Positions 1-6,269 of a DNA stretch of 8,172 bases are shown here, one piece after another. Every line of letters begins with the position of its first letter. The first letter of the stretch is position 1. The position numbers and the translations under genes are program-made. The notes under the pieces were generated by a model that saw nothing but the letters and a program-made list of their open reading frames with translations, searched no databases and was not told the origin of the DNA. This DNA comes from an uncultured Anaerolineae bacterium (GTDB lineage: Bacteria > Chloroflexota > Anaerolineae > Anaerolineales > Villigracilaceae): contig CAIRYE010000428.1 in assembly GCA_903882765.1 (NCBI GenBank), positions 1-8,172 of the forward strand, in the 5' to 3' direction.

Positions 1-885
1 TCGATCACCGCAATCCACTTCGATGTTCTCGACGAGTTCGTGATCAACGTGATGCCCTGTGAAATGAATGGCATCCTGTGGAACTGGCTTTAAAACCTTG
101 CCTTTGTCATCAAAACCGCGCATTGCTCTGAATCCGTAATATCCCGATGGTGATTGCACGGCATGTTTTGCCCCTTCGGTGAGTTGGAATGCCATTGGCC
201 AGTTATCGAACATCATATCAACAACATTGGTCATTCCACCTGAAACCGCGCCCATACAGTTCCACATATGTGAGGTGAGGATCGGCATATCGGAAGGAAG
301 AGCGCCATATAGGTTGTTGAAGAGCTCGCTCATTTTGTAATCTTTTACTTCGGTTTTTAGGAACCGCCATGGCCAGGTGCTGATGACATTATTAAAGAGT
401 GTGTTCAATCCAGGAAGGCTAGGTTCACCGGTTGTAAGGGATTCCCAAACATATTTATCGAATAGCGGATAACGCTGTGAGATACGGGAGTATTTGCTGT
501 AATTAGAATTGCACCAGTTGATCACATCCGTGCTAATACCAGGTATCCCTAATAAGTCTAACCAATAGGGGGTAAAACCCATTGCCTTTGCTGCAGAAAC
601 ACCCGCCATCGCAATTCGGTAATGACCAAAACCCATACGAATGGTGCTAACAATAACGCCATTCTTTTTATCGACAGGTTGCCCATTCCCATTTCGAACA
701 ATATTCTTTAAACCAAATATATCCGAACCATAAGGATGGTCCTCAACAGTGAGATCAAACTTTTCGTTTGGATCATAATTGAATTTTTTCGCCAGCATTT
801 CCTTCCACTGGTCTGCTGCGCGGGTTTGTCCCTCCGAAATTGGGTTCCCGTATACCTCGTAGCGGCCATCCTTTTTTTGTAGCAT
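1..885 (-). CDS. Glycosyltransferase-like (GT-B fold) protein, C-terminus beyond window
   Basis: The open frame covers 295 codons and continues past the left edge, so the C-terminal part is missing. Residues 75-113 form a likely beta-alpha-beta unit: a hydrophobic strand (GVIVSTI), a glycine/histidine turn (RMGFGHYRIAMA, residues 83-94), a helix, then a second strand ending WLDLLGI. This resembles the N-terminal G-G-G-H loop of MurG and MGDG-synthase-type GT-B enzymes. A second hydrophobic block follows at residues 201-245. There is no signal peptide and no clear membrane helix, so it is probably cytoplasmic. The start is the ATG at 885 because AGGAG (896-900) lies 10 nt upstream; an in-frame ATG at 894 would abut that ribosome site. 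It lies 106 bp after the esterase gene on the same strand, with its own candidate promoter. Function and substrate are inferred from one motif; I do not recognise a characterised homologue. Confidence 0.8.
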   Translation of the reverse strand, partial: MLQKKDGRYEVYGNPISEGQTRAADQWKEMLAKKFNYDPNEKFDLTVEDHPYGSDIFGLKNIVRNGNGQPVDKKNGVIVSTIRMGFGHYRIAMAGVSAAKAMGFTPYWLDLLGIPGISTDVINWCNSNYSKYSRISQRYPLFDKYVWESLTTGEPSLPGLNTLFNNVISTWPWRFLKTEVKDYKMSELFNNLYGALPSDMPILTSHMWNCMGAVSGGMTNVVDMMFDNWPMAFQLTEGAKHAVQSPSGYYGFRAMRGFDDKGKVLKPVPQDAIHFTGHHVDHELVENIEVDCGDR

Positions 886-895
886 AATGCACATT

Positions 896-900
896 CTCCT
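896..900 (-). promoter_or_regulatory. Ribosome binding site that decides the start of the GT-like gene
   Basis: The minus strand reads AGGAG here, 10 nt before the ATG at 883-885. A second in-frame ATG at 892-894 follows it after one base and is therefore too close to use this site. Confidence 0.6.
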
Positions 901-928
901 TGAAAATGAAATGATAGCTTGTAGAAAA

Positions 929-952
929 CGCTAGCCTGTTTTTTGGTTAGCG
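929..952 (-). other. 8-bp inverted repeat (hairpin or operator) in the esterase/GT-like gap
   Basis: On the plus strand CGCTAGCC (929-936) faces GGTTAGCG (945-952) across an 8-nt loop, with one G-U pair. Read on the minus strand the same stem has one A-C mismatch and is followed by TTTTCT. It may be a weak terminator for the esterase operon, a 5' leader hairpin of the GT-like gene, or a regulator site at its transcription start. The sequence alone does not decide between these. Confidence 0.45.
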
Positions 953-958
953 GAACTT

Positions 959-964
959 ATTATA
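959..964 (-). promoter_or_regulatory. Candidate -10 box (TATAAT) for the GT-like gene
   Basis: The minus strand has a perfect TATAAT, 73 nt before the start codon of the GT-like gene and downstream of the esterase stop. No good -35 box is found 16-18 bp upstream, so this would be a weak or activator-dependent promoter. The region is AT-rich and a chance match is possible. Confidence 0.35.
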
Positions 965-991
965 AACTTGGTTCAATGATGAACATCACAC

Positions 992-1771
992 TTATCTATC
1001 AAATTTAGTTGTATTAACAACTTTAGTTATGAATTTTTGTGTCAAAGCAGCAACTTCATCTAATTCTCGATCAAGCAAAATTGCGTGCGCTGAATTTTCC
1101 ATCCAATGGTGCTCGGTCACCGAAGAATTGATCCTTTGTAAGATCACCTCTTGGGCTGCCGGATGAACTGTAATATCTTTGCCCCCCTGGAATATAAGGG
1201 TAGGTTGTTTTACTTGTGACAAACAACCAAGGGCCACATCTTGCATTTTCAACAGTTGAATAGCTCCTTTAAGTGGCAACCCCGGGTAACCTTGCCACTT
1301 ATCTTTGCTATCTAAGGATGAACGTGACACCTCTGAAATAAATAAGGATCCGAAATGGATCTTGATCTTATCCAATTTGCTTAGCGTTAGTTTTATTGCG
1401 GGCGCGTAAAGTAAGAGCCCTGCGACCTCGGGGTGTTGGCTTGCCAAATAAATGGCTATCAAGCCGCCTAAAGATTCCCCACCGACAAAGACACGTTCGC
1501 ACTGAGCGGAGATTTGCGCAAAGGCTTGTTCTGCATTGTCTGCCCAGTCTTTCCAAGTGATATGGTTTAGGTCATCCGGTTTTGTTCCGTGACCGGCCAG
1601 GAGCGGGCCGCAGACCGTATACCCTTGCTCGTTTAAGAGTTGCGCCAAAGGTCTTACCTCAGCGGTTGTTGCTGTAAAGCCGTGAAACAGCAACACCCCA
1701 GTGGAACTACCTTTCATTAGAAAAGAAGTGCCATCTAAATGCGGATTATGAAGGGCTTTGTTTTCCATCAT
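992..1771 (-). CDS. Alpha/beta-hydrolase, Est30-like carboxylesterase / monoacylglycerol-lipase type
   Basis: A 259-residue cytoplasmic serine hydrolase, close to the roughly 250 residues usual for Est30-type carboxylesterases. Visible family features: the oxyanion motif FHGF (29-32), a GHG turn (60-62), the nucleophile elbow GGESLGG with Ser100, the acid in GGKD (Asp199) and the histidine in NSAHAILLDRE (His229), so the triad is complete. No signal peptide is present. The frame is open up to 1870, but that version would overlap the MalG-type permease by 86 bp. The tandem ATG at 1771/1768 instead lies 13 bp after the permease stop, which fits translational coupling; the ribosome site is weak. 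It is the last gene of the tight cluster, so it plausibly removes an ester or acyl group from the imported compound. The substrate is unknown. Residues between 128 and 180 probably form the cap that sets specificity. Confidence 0.88.
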   Translation of the reverse strand: MMENKALHNPHLDGTSFLMKGSSTGVLLFHGFTATTAEVRPLAQLLNEQGYTVCGPLLAGHGTKPDDLNHITWKDWADNAEQAFAQISAQCERVFVGGESLGGLIAIYLASQHPEVAGLLLYAPAIKLTLSKLDKIKIHFGSLFISEVSRSSLDSKDKWQGYPGLPLKGAIQLLKMQDVALGCLSQVKQPTLIFQGGKDITVHPAAQEVILQRINSSVTEHHWMENSAHAILLDRELDEVAALTQKFITKVVNTTKFDR

Positions 1772-1784
1772 CGCTATCGATTCA

Positions 1785-3002
1785 TTACCCTTTAACACCA
1801 CTGCTAGCAACGCTTTCAACGAAGAATCGTTGTCCAAGGATAAAAACAACCAATGGCGGGATGACGGCAATGGCAGCCCCAGCCAAAATTAGATTTGGTG
1901 TGTCTGACGCTCGCCCACGTAATACATTGAGAGCAAGCGTTAATACATGGTTTTTTTCATTTCCAACATTGATGATCACTAATGGCCAAAAGAAGGAATT
2001 CCACGCATATAAGAAGGTAAAGGTGGATTGGGTTGCCAAAGCAGGAACGCTAGCCGGGATAAGGATCTTGGTGAGGATCTGTAATCGAGAAGCTCCATCA
2101 ATAAGAGCGGCTTCTTCGATCTCCTTGGGAAAGGTGATGAAATGTTGGCGCATTAAGAACGTTCCATATGCCGTAAAAATCCAAGGAATGATCAAGGCGG
2201 CTAGGCGGTCTGTCCATCCGATCAGCACCATAAGCTGGTAAAGAGGAACGATAAGCATAACAAAGGGGATCATGATCGTGCCGAGGTAAAATACGAAGAG
2301 GGTATCTCGCCCTGGGAATTTTAGCCGCGCAAAGGCATACCCACCGATGACGGAAGTAATTAATTGACCCAGCACAACGAAGATAGTCACCAAGGTGGTA
2401 TTTGTGAGGGCGCGCCCCATATTGTTGAGCTCAAGCACTTTGGTGTAATTTTCTGCGTGGGCATTTACCGACTCAACTGGGTCACTCAACCGTACATTTT
2501 GGTATACCTTCTTTGATGGATCCTGCGGGTCGATAAATTCACCAACCGTGGTTTGGCTGATCTGTATCATCGAAACAGTCTGTCCATCGACGATCACATC
2601 AAATAATTTCTCTTCTTTTCCATTGATACTCACCGTTTTTTGGTCTGCTCCCCCAGTCGGTGAGACCTCATCGATAAATCGATCAATTGTTTTTGTTACA
2701 TCATTTGGAGGCGCAAAGGTACCGATTTTGATATTGCTTTTTGCGAGGGCATATTTCTCCTTTTGCCCATTTATTTCAACAAAGTAAAGCGGTAGCGGTT
2801 TTTCGTAACCAGTCATTGTTATGGAAGCGGGATCTTGCGGAAGCATTCGGGGAGGGTACCTGAAAGTGTCCGAGGGAATTTTTAGCGATGTCGCCACCAT
2901 ATATAAAAATGGAAAGATCATTACCAGGGCGAAAAAGGTGAGAATGAAATAAACAGAAAATTTGGAAAAAAACTGTTGAAAGCGGTAGGATTTGATTTTC
3001 AT
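1785..3002 (-). CDS. Carbohydrate ABC transporter permease, MalG/CUT1 type, with external insert
   Basis: A 405-residue inner-membrane subunit, against about 275-300 for ordinary MalG-type proteins. Membrane segments lie near residues 17-39, 200-222, 234-257, 265-283, 321-343 and 371-392. The ATPase-docking EAA loop is at 296-316 (EEAALIDGASRLQILTKILIP), and the C-terminus QRFFVESVASSGVKG is typical of the family. The excess length is in the first external loop (about residues 60-180), which holds two copies of a [N/D]GQ...GxFxxP unit (74-99 and 135-159) and looks rich in beta strands. GGAG lies 5 nt before the ATG. The gene starts 12 bp after the MalF-type permease and is followed 13 bp later by the esterase, so the three are surely co-transcribed. 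It pairs with the MalF-type subunit to form the channel. The transported sugar cannot be deduced. Confidence 0.93.
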   Translation of the reverse strand: MKIKSYRFQQFFSKFSVYFILTFFALVMIFPFLYMVATSLKIPSDTFRYPPRMLPQDPASITMTGYEKPLPLYFVEINGQKEKYALAKSNIKIGTFAPPNDVTKTIDRFIDEVSPTGGADQKTVSINGKEEKLFDVIVDGQTVSMIQISQTTVGEFIDPQDPSKKVYQNVRLSDPVESVNAHAENYTKVLELNNMGRALTNTTLVTIFVVLGQLITSVIGGYAFARLKFPGRDTLFVFYLGTIMIPFVMLIVPLYQLMVLIGWTDRLAALIIPWIFTAYGTFLMRQHFITFPKEIEEAALIDGASRLQILTKILIPASVPALATQSTFTFLYAWNSFFWPLVIINVGNEKNHVLTLALNVLRGRASDTPNLILAGAAIAVIPPLVVFILGQRFFVESVASSGVKG

Positions 3003-3014
3003 GGTATCTCCGGC

Positions 3015-4682
3015 TTAGCTTTCATAGATGCTTGATTTGCGTTGTTGTTGGAATTGAACCAGTGTTAGCCCAAAAATGACAATAAATAGTACCCAGGCTA
3101 TCGCCGAAGCGTATCCTTGTTTAAAGTTTTGGAAACCATTTCGATATAAGTAGAGTACCAATGTGATCGTAGAGTTATTCGGTCCCTCAGGGGGATTCAT
3201 CAAAATGAAGACTTGCTCAAAGACTTGCATCGCTTGAATGGTTGTCGTTGAAACTACAAAAAAGGTAGTGGGGGCAAGCATTGGCAAGGTAATGTTCCAG
3301 AATTTATCCCAATTTCCAGCCCCATCTACAGTAGCGGCTTCGTAGAGTTCACCAGGGATATTTTGCAGGCCGGCGAGAAATAAAACCGTATTAAAACCCA
3401 TTGTTTGCCAAGCTGCAATTAACACAACCGCTAAGAGAGCGGTTTTTTCATCTGAAACCCATTGGATCTTTGGATCAATGATCGCTAAGTTGAAAAGATT
3501 GTTCCAAAACTCAATACCAAGGGTAATGAAATAATTTATATAACCAATGGTCGCGTTATAAAGCCACTGCCATACCAAGGAGATCCCTACGATAGCGGCA
3601 ATGCTTGGCATAAAATAAAGCGCTCGATAAAACTTCATGCCTGGAAGTTTGCTATTTAAAATGTTTGACAAAACCAAAGCTGGGAATACGCTAAGCGGAA
3701 CCGCAAGGAAAACAAAAGATAACGTGTTGCGGAGCGCGATCCAGAAGTATTTATCAGCCGCAGCAAACAAAATTCCACTGTTTCCGAAGGTAAAACGGCC
3801 GACTTCGTCGTAAACAGAAATATTAACTACTTCTTTAGCCAATTGTTCAGGATAAGCTAAGGAAACAAGTTGAATATTTAATATCTTCGCGTAATTCGCA
3901 AAACCAACCCAGTTTGGTGTTGAAAAAGCATCAGAATCAGTAAATGAAAAATAAAGCGATAGCACTAATGGTCCGGCAAAAAATATGAGAAACCCAAGCA
4001 AGTTGGGAGATAAAAATAACCATCCGCTTAAAATTTGCTCATGATTTGTTTTGCTATGCATAGCAACTGCGGATTCGCTTCTGCCGATCGCCCACATAAA
4101 AAATCCAAATAGGGCAATTCCAGCGACGCTGAGAATACCTAAAGGTTGGGTGAGTTTGTTTAGAAAATAAAGGATACCGTCGATCGCGCCGACTTGAAAT
4201 ATGAAAAGAACAAAACCGCCAAGCATAACCCAACGGCTTACTACTTTCAAACTGGATTCACCCCATAGTTGTTTTTTCTGGGTATAGTATTCGTCAATAA
4301 CACCAAGAAAATATCCCATTGCCACAATTCCAAGATAGGGAAGCCCGCTAGCGAATGTTTCGCCTAGGGCATCGATACCAATAAACACCTCTCCGGTATT
4401 GAGGGCGATGATGCTACATGCAACAAATGCAAGATAATCAATGACCAAGGAGATCATTCTGCCGCTATGTTCGCGACGGTAAATTTGGCCAGCGCCAATA
4501 GCGCTAAAAATAGAGGCGGTAATGAGAATGACAGTAAGGAGAATTTTTAGCCAAAGCGCTAGTTCAGAAGTCAGGATGCCTGACCATAGGGCAATTACAA
4601 CCCCAAAAGTTAGCAAAGAAAAGATCCCGCGCCAAACCATTGAAATTTTCAGCAGAAATTCAGTTCTTGGATTAATTACCAT
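3015..4682 (-). CDS. Carbohydrate ABC transporter permease, MalF/CUT1 type, with six-helix N-terminal extension
   Basis: A 555-residue membrane protein. Residues from about 217 on are a normal MalF/UgpA-type permease: six membrane segments near 220-245, 316-339, 353-378, 413-438, 473-493 and 525-545, and an EAA loop at 448-469 (EAATVDGAGNWDKFWNITLP) that docks the ATPase. Ahead of it, residues 1-215 carry six further hydrophobic segments (about 15-37, 41-65, 76-95, 110-130, 148-170, 180-200) unlike the short N-terminus of most UgpA-type proteins. E. coli MalF has only two extra helices. The ATG at 4682 is chosen because AGAGG lies 5 nt upstream; the in-frame GTG at 4688 would overlap that site. 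It follows the binding-protein gene after a 123-bp gap containing a terminator-like hairpin and precedes the MalG-type gene by 12 bp. No ATPase gene is adjacent. Confidence 0.93.
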   Translation of the reverse strand: MVINPRTEFLLKISMVWRGIFSLLTFGVVIALWSGILTSELALWLKILLTVILITASIFSAIGAGQIYRREHSGRMISLVIDYLAFVACSIIALNTGEVFIGIDALGETFASGLPYLGIVAMGYFLGVIDEYYTQKKQLWGESSLKVVSRWVMLGGFVLFIFQVGAIDGILYFLNKLTQPLGILSVAGIALFGFFMWAIGRSESAVAMHSKTNHEQILSGWLFLSPNLLGFLIFFAGPLVLSLYFSFTDSDAFSTPNWVGFANYAKILNIQLVSLAYPEQLAKEVVNISVYDEVGRFTFGNSGILFAAADKYFWIALRNTLSFVFLAVPLSVFPALVLSNILNSKLPGMKFYRALYFMPSIAAIVGISLVWQWLYNATIGYINYFITLGIEFWNNLFNLAIIDPKIQWVSDEKTALLAVVLIAAWQTMGFNTVLFLAGLQNIPGELYEAATVDGAGNWDKFWNITLPMLAPTTFFVVSTTTIQAMQVFEQVFILMNPPEGPNNSTITLVLYLYRNGFQNFKQGYASAIAWVLFIVIFGLTLVQFQQQRKSSIYES

Positions 4683-4756
4683 ACACACCTCTTAGAAATG
4701 TTGATCGGTAGGGCAGTTTAATTAAAACGATATATTCATTTTATTCTTATTTAGAA

Positions 4757-4795
4757 AAAAATTGAGGGACCGATTTTGTCAGTCCCTCAATTTTT
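4757..4795 (-). terminator. Intrinsic terminator / attenuator after the solute-binding protein gene
   Basis: A 14-bp perfect inverted repeat (AAAAATTGAGGGAC at 4757-4770 facing 4782-4795) has an 11-nt loop. The minus strand continues in a T-rich tract (TTTTTTTC spanning the end of the stem), the pattern of a rho-independent terminator. It lies 10 bp after the binding-protein stop and 74 bp before the MalF-type permease, inside what is otherwise one operon. I infer partial termination that lowers permease expression relative to the binding protein. The plus strand is also T-rich after the stem, so it could work both ways. Confidence 0.85.
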
Positions 4796-4805
4796 ATTTT
4801 ATACC

Positions 4806-6191
4806 TTACTTAACAAACACCTTGTTCGCTTCGTCGCAGATCGTCGCGCCAAAAGCTTCTACGGTAGTCGCGCCAGTTAGGACGCCCTGTACAGCGGGAT
4901 CCATAACCTTGGAGAATTCAGGCCATGAGCCAGCCCATAATGGACCTTCTGCAGTGGGATTCGCGTCAGCAGCGATACCGTTTAAGAAAGCCTGGTTGTT
5001 GGTTGGGGGGGTAAAGGTGAGGAAAGCATCGAGAGCTTCCTGGCTTACACGGCTAGGAATATTGGCGCCGAGGGCAGAGATCTGGCCCTGGGTCTGAGCG
5101 GTGGTCAAAGCCTGTACAAGGGCCCAAGCTTCAGCAGGATGTTCGGTCTTGGCATTGATCACATAAGCGCCCCAGAAGAGCCAGTTACCAGCGGTACCAC
5201 TTGGTCCCTTTGGTAATTCAACAACGTCCCAGTTGAAATCAACGGTGCGGACGCCGGGGGTAGCCCAACGACCATTTTGGAACATAGCGACATTACCAGC
5301 ACGGAAGACAGGTTCAGGATCTTCGCCGTAAGGAGTGGCTACATCGTGGTCTTGATATAAGGAGCGTTGGAAATCAAGCCCGGCGAGGGATTCGGGGGTA
5401 TTCAAAGCACAGGAGGTGCGGTCAGCGTTATAGAAACCACCGCCGGCGGCATTCAGCCAAACGCCATAAGGTCCCCACCAAGCGCTAGCGCCATAACCAT
5501 AAACATCAGAACCAAGTGCACGAGTCTTCTGAGCTACATCCAAGAAAGCTTCCCAGGTCCATTTGCCTTCTTTGGCAAGTTCACGGGGATCAGGAGCACC
5601 GGCTTCGTTGATGAGGTCCAAGTTCAAATAGAGAGCAAAAGTGGACACATCGCGGGGGAGACCCCAAAGAGCGCCAGAATCTGCGCCAGAGGCGGCAGTT
5701 TCGGGGTTGTAAGTGAGGTGGTACATTGGGCCAGCGTAAAAGTCATCGGCTTTATAGCCCTCGGTAGCGGCAGCTAAATCAGAAACATTCAAGATCAAAC
5801 CACGGGTAGCAAAATCGGCAACATCAGTTCCTGGAATCCAGAAAACATCAGGAGCGGTGCCAGCGGCAACTTCGGTCTTGAGTTGATCTTGGTAATTAGC
5901 ACTTTCAGTACCACCTGGTTCATAGGTCAAAGTGATACCTTCTAATTGAGTATCTAATTCGCCACTGATCTTGGTATAAACATCAATTTCTTCCTGATTG
6001 TCAGGGCGGGTACGCCAACGAATGGCAACATCTTCCATCGGTGCGGCAACAACTTCAGTGGCAACGGGGGCTTCAACAGCAGGTACTTCAGCTGCGGGAG
6101 CTTCGGTGGGTGCGGCAGGCGCGCAAGCGGTTAATGCAAAAGACGCTACTAACAAAAGACTTAAAACTTTGAAAAGCAAATTCTTATTCAT
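4806..6191 (-). CDS. ABC transporter extracellular solute-binding lipoprotein, family 1 (UgpB/MalE-like)
   Basis: A 461-residue lipid-anchored sugar-binding protein. The signal peptide is short and basic (MNKNLLFK), then hydrophobic, with the lipobox L20-T21-A22 before Cys23. Residues 24-51 are a flexible Ala/Pro/Glu/Thr/Val tether. The mature fold begins with a strand containing IRWRTRPDNQEE, and family-like blocks follow: GTAPDVFWIPGTDVADFA, GLPRDVSTFALYLNLDL, a PVFRAGNVAMFQNGRW region and a WLFWGAYVINAKTEHPAEAW region. Aromatic residues are frequent (WWGPYGVWLN), as expected for stacking against a sugar. The ATG at 6191 is chosen because GGAG lies 7 nt upstream and the signal peptide begins there; the frame extends to a TTG at 6236 with no support. 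GC content looks higher than in the permeases, consistent with strong expression. It follows lacI by 74 bp and would deliver ligand to the two permeases. The ligand is not identifiable. Confidence 0.95.
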   Translation of the reverse strand: MNKNLLFKVLSLLLVASFALTACAPAAPTEAPAAEVPAVEAPVATEVVAAPMEDVAIRWRTRPDNQEEIDVYTKISGELDTQLEGITLTYEPGGTESANYQDQLKTEVAAGTAPDVFWIPGTDVADFATRGLILNVSDLAAATEGYKADDFYAGPMYHLTYNPETAASGADSGALWGLPRDVSTFALYLNLDLINEAGAPDPRELAKEGKWTWEAFLDVAQKTRALGSDVYGYGASAWWGPYGVWLNAAGGGFYNADRTSCALNTPESLAGLDFQRSLYQDHDVATPYGEDPEPVFRAGNVAMFQNGRWATPGVRTVDFNWDVVELPKGPSGTAGNWLFWGAYVINAKTEHPAEAWALVQALTTAQTQGQISALGANIPSRVSQEALDAFLTFTPPTNNQAFLNGIAADANPTAEGPLWAGSWPEFSKVMDPAVQGVLTGATTVEAFGATICDEANKVFVK

Positions 6192-6245
6192 TCTTCTTCT
6201 CCATAAAATATTTGAAAGATTGGTTGATAAGCACAATATTGCGTC

Positions 6246-6269
6246 GTTATATTAGTATCCTGAAGTCAA
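6246..6269 (-). promoter_or_regulatory. Weak candidate promoter elements before the solute-binding protein gene
   Basis: The 74-bp gap after lacI holds TTGACT (6264-6269, overlapping the lacI stop) and TATAAC (6246-6251) on the minus strand, but they are only 12 bp apart, too close for a standard sigma-70 promoter. No copy of the palindrome found upstream of lacI occurs here. An imperfect 12-bp palindrome, CACAATATTGCG, lies at 6232-6243. The binding-protein gene may therefore rely mainly on read-through from the lacI promoter. Confidence 0.2.

Noticed and set aside
1772..1870. 33-residue N-terminal extension of the esterase frame up to an ATG at 1870
   Set aside because: It would overlap the conserved MalG C-terminus by 86 bp, and the extra residues do not resemble the alpha/beta-hydrolase start. 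The tandem ATG at 1771/1768 gives the normal length.
1861..2241. 126-codon plus-strand frame opposite the MalG-type permease
   Set aside because: It overlaps the conserved EAA loop and C-terminal helices on the other strand and shows no protein-family features.
5367..5777. 136-codon plus-strand frame inside the binding-protein gene
   Set aside because: It lies wholly opposite a clearly conserved gene, has no recognisable motif and no ribosome site; higher GC in this gene produces chance open frames.
6192..6236. 15-residue extension of the binding protein from a TTG at 6236
   Set aside because: No ribosome site precedes it, and it would place extra residues before a textbook lipoprotein signal peptide that has its own GGAG.
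5998..6255. 85-codon plus-strand frame rich in Ala, Gly, Thr and Ser
   Set aside because: It is the complement of the binding protein's signal peptide and Ala/Pro tether, whose codon bias keeps the opposite strand open.
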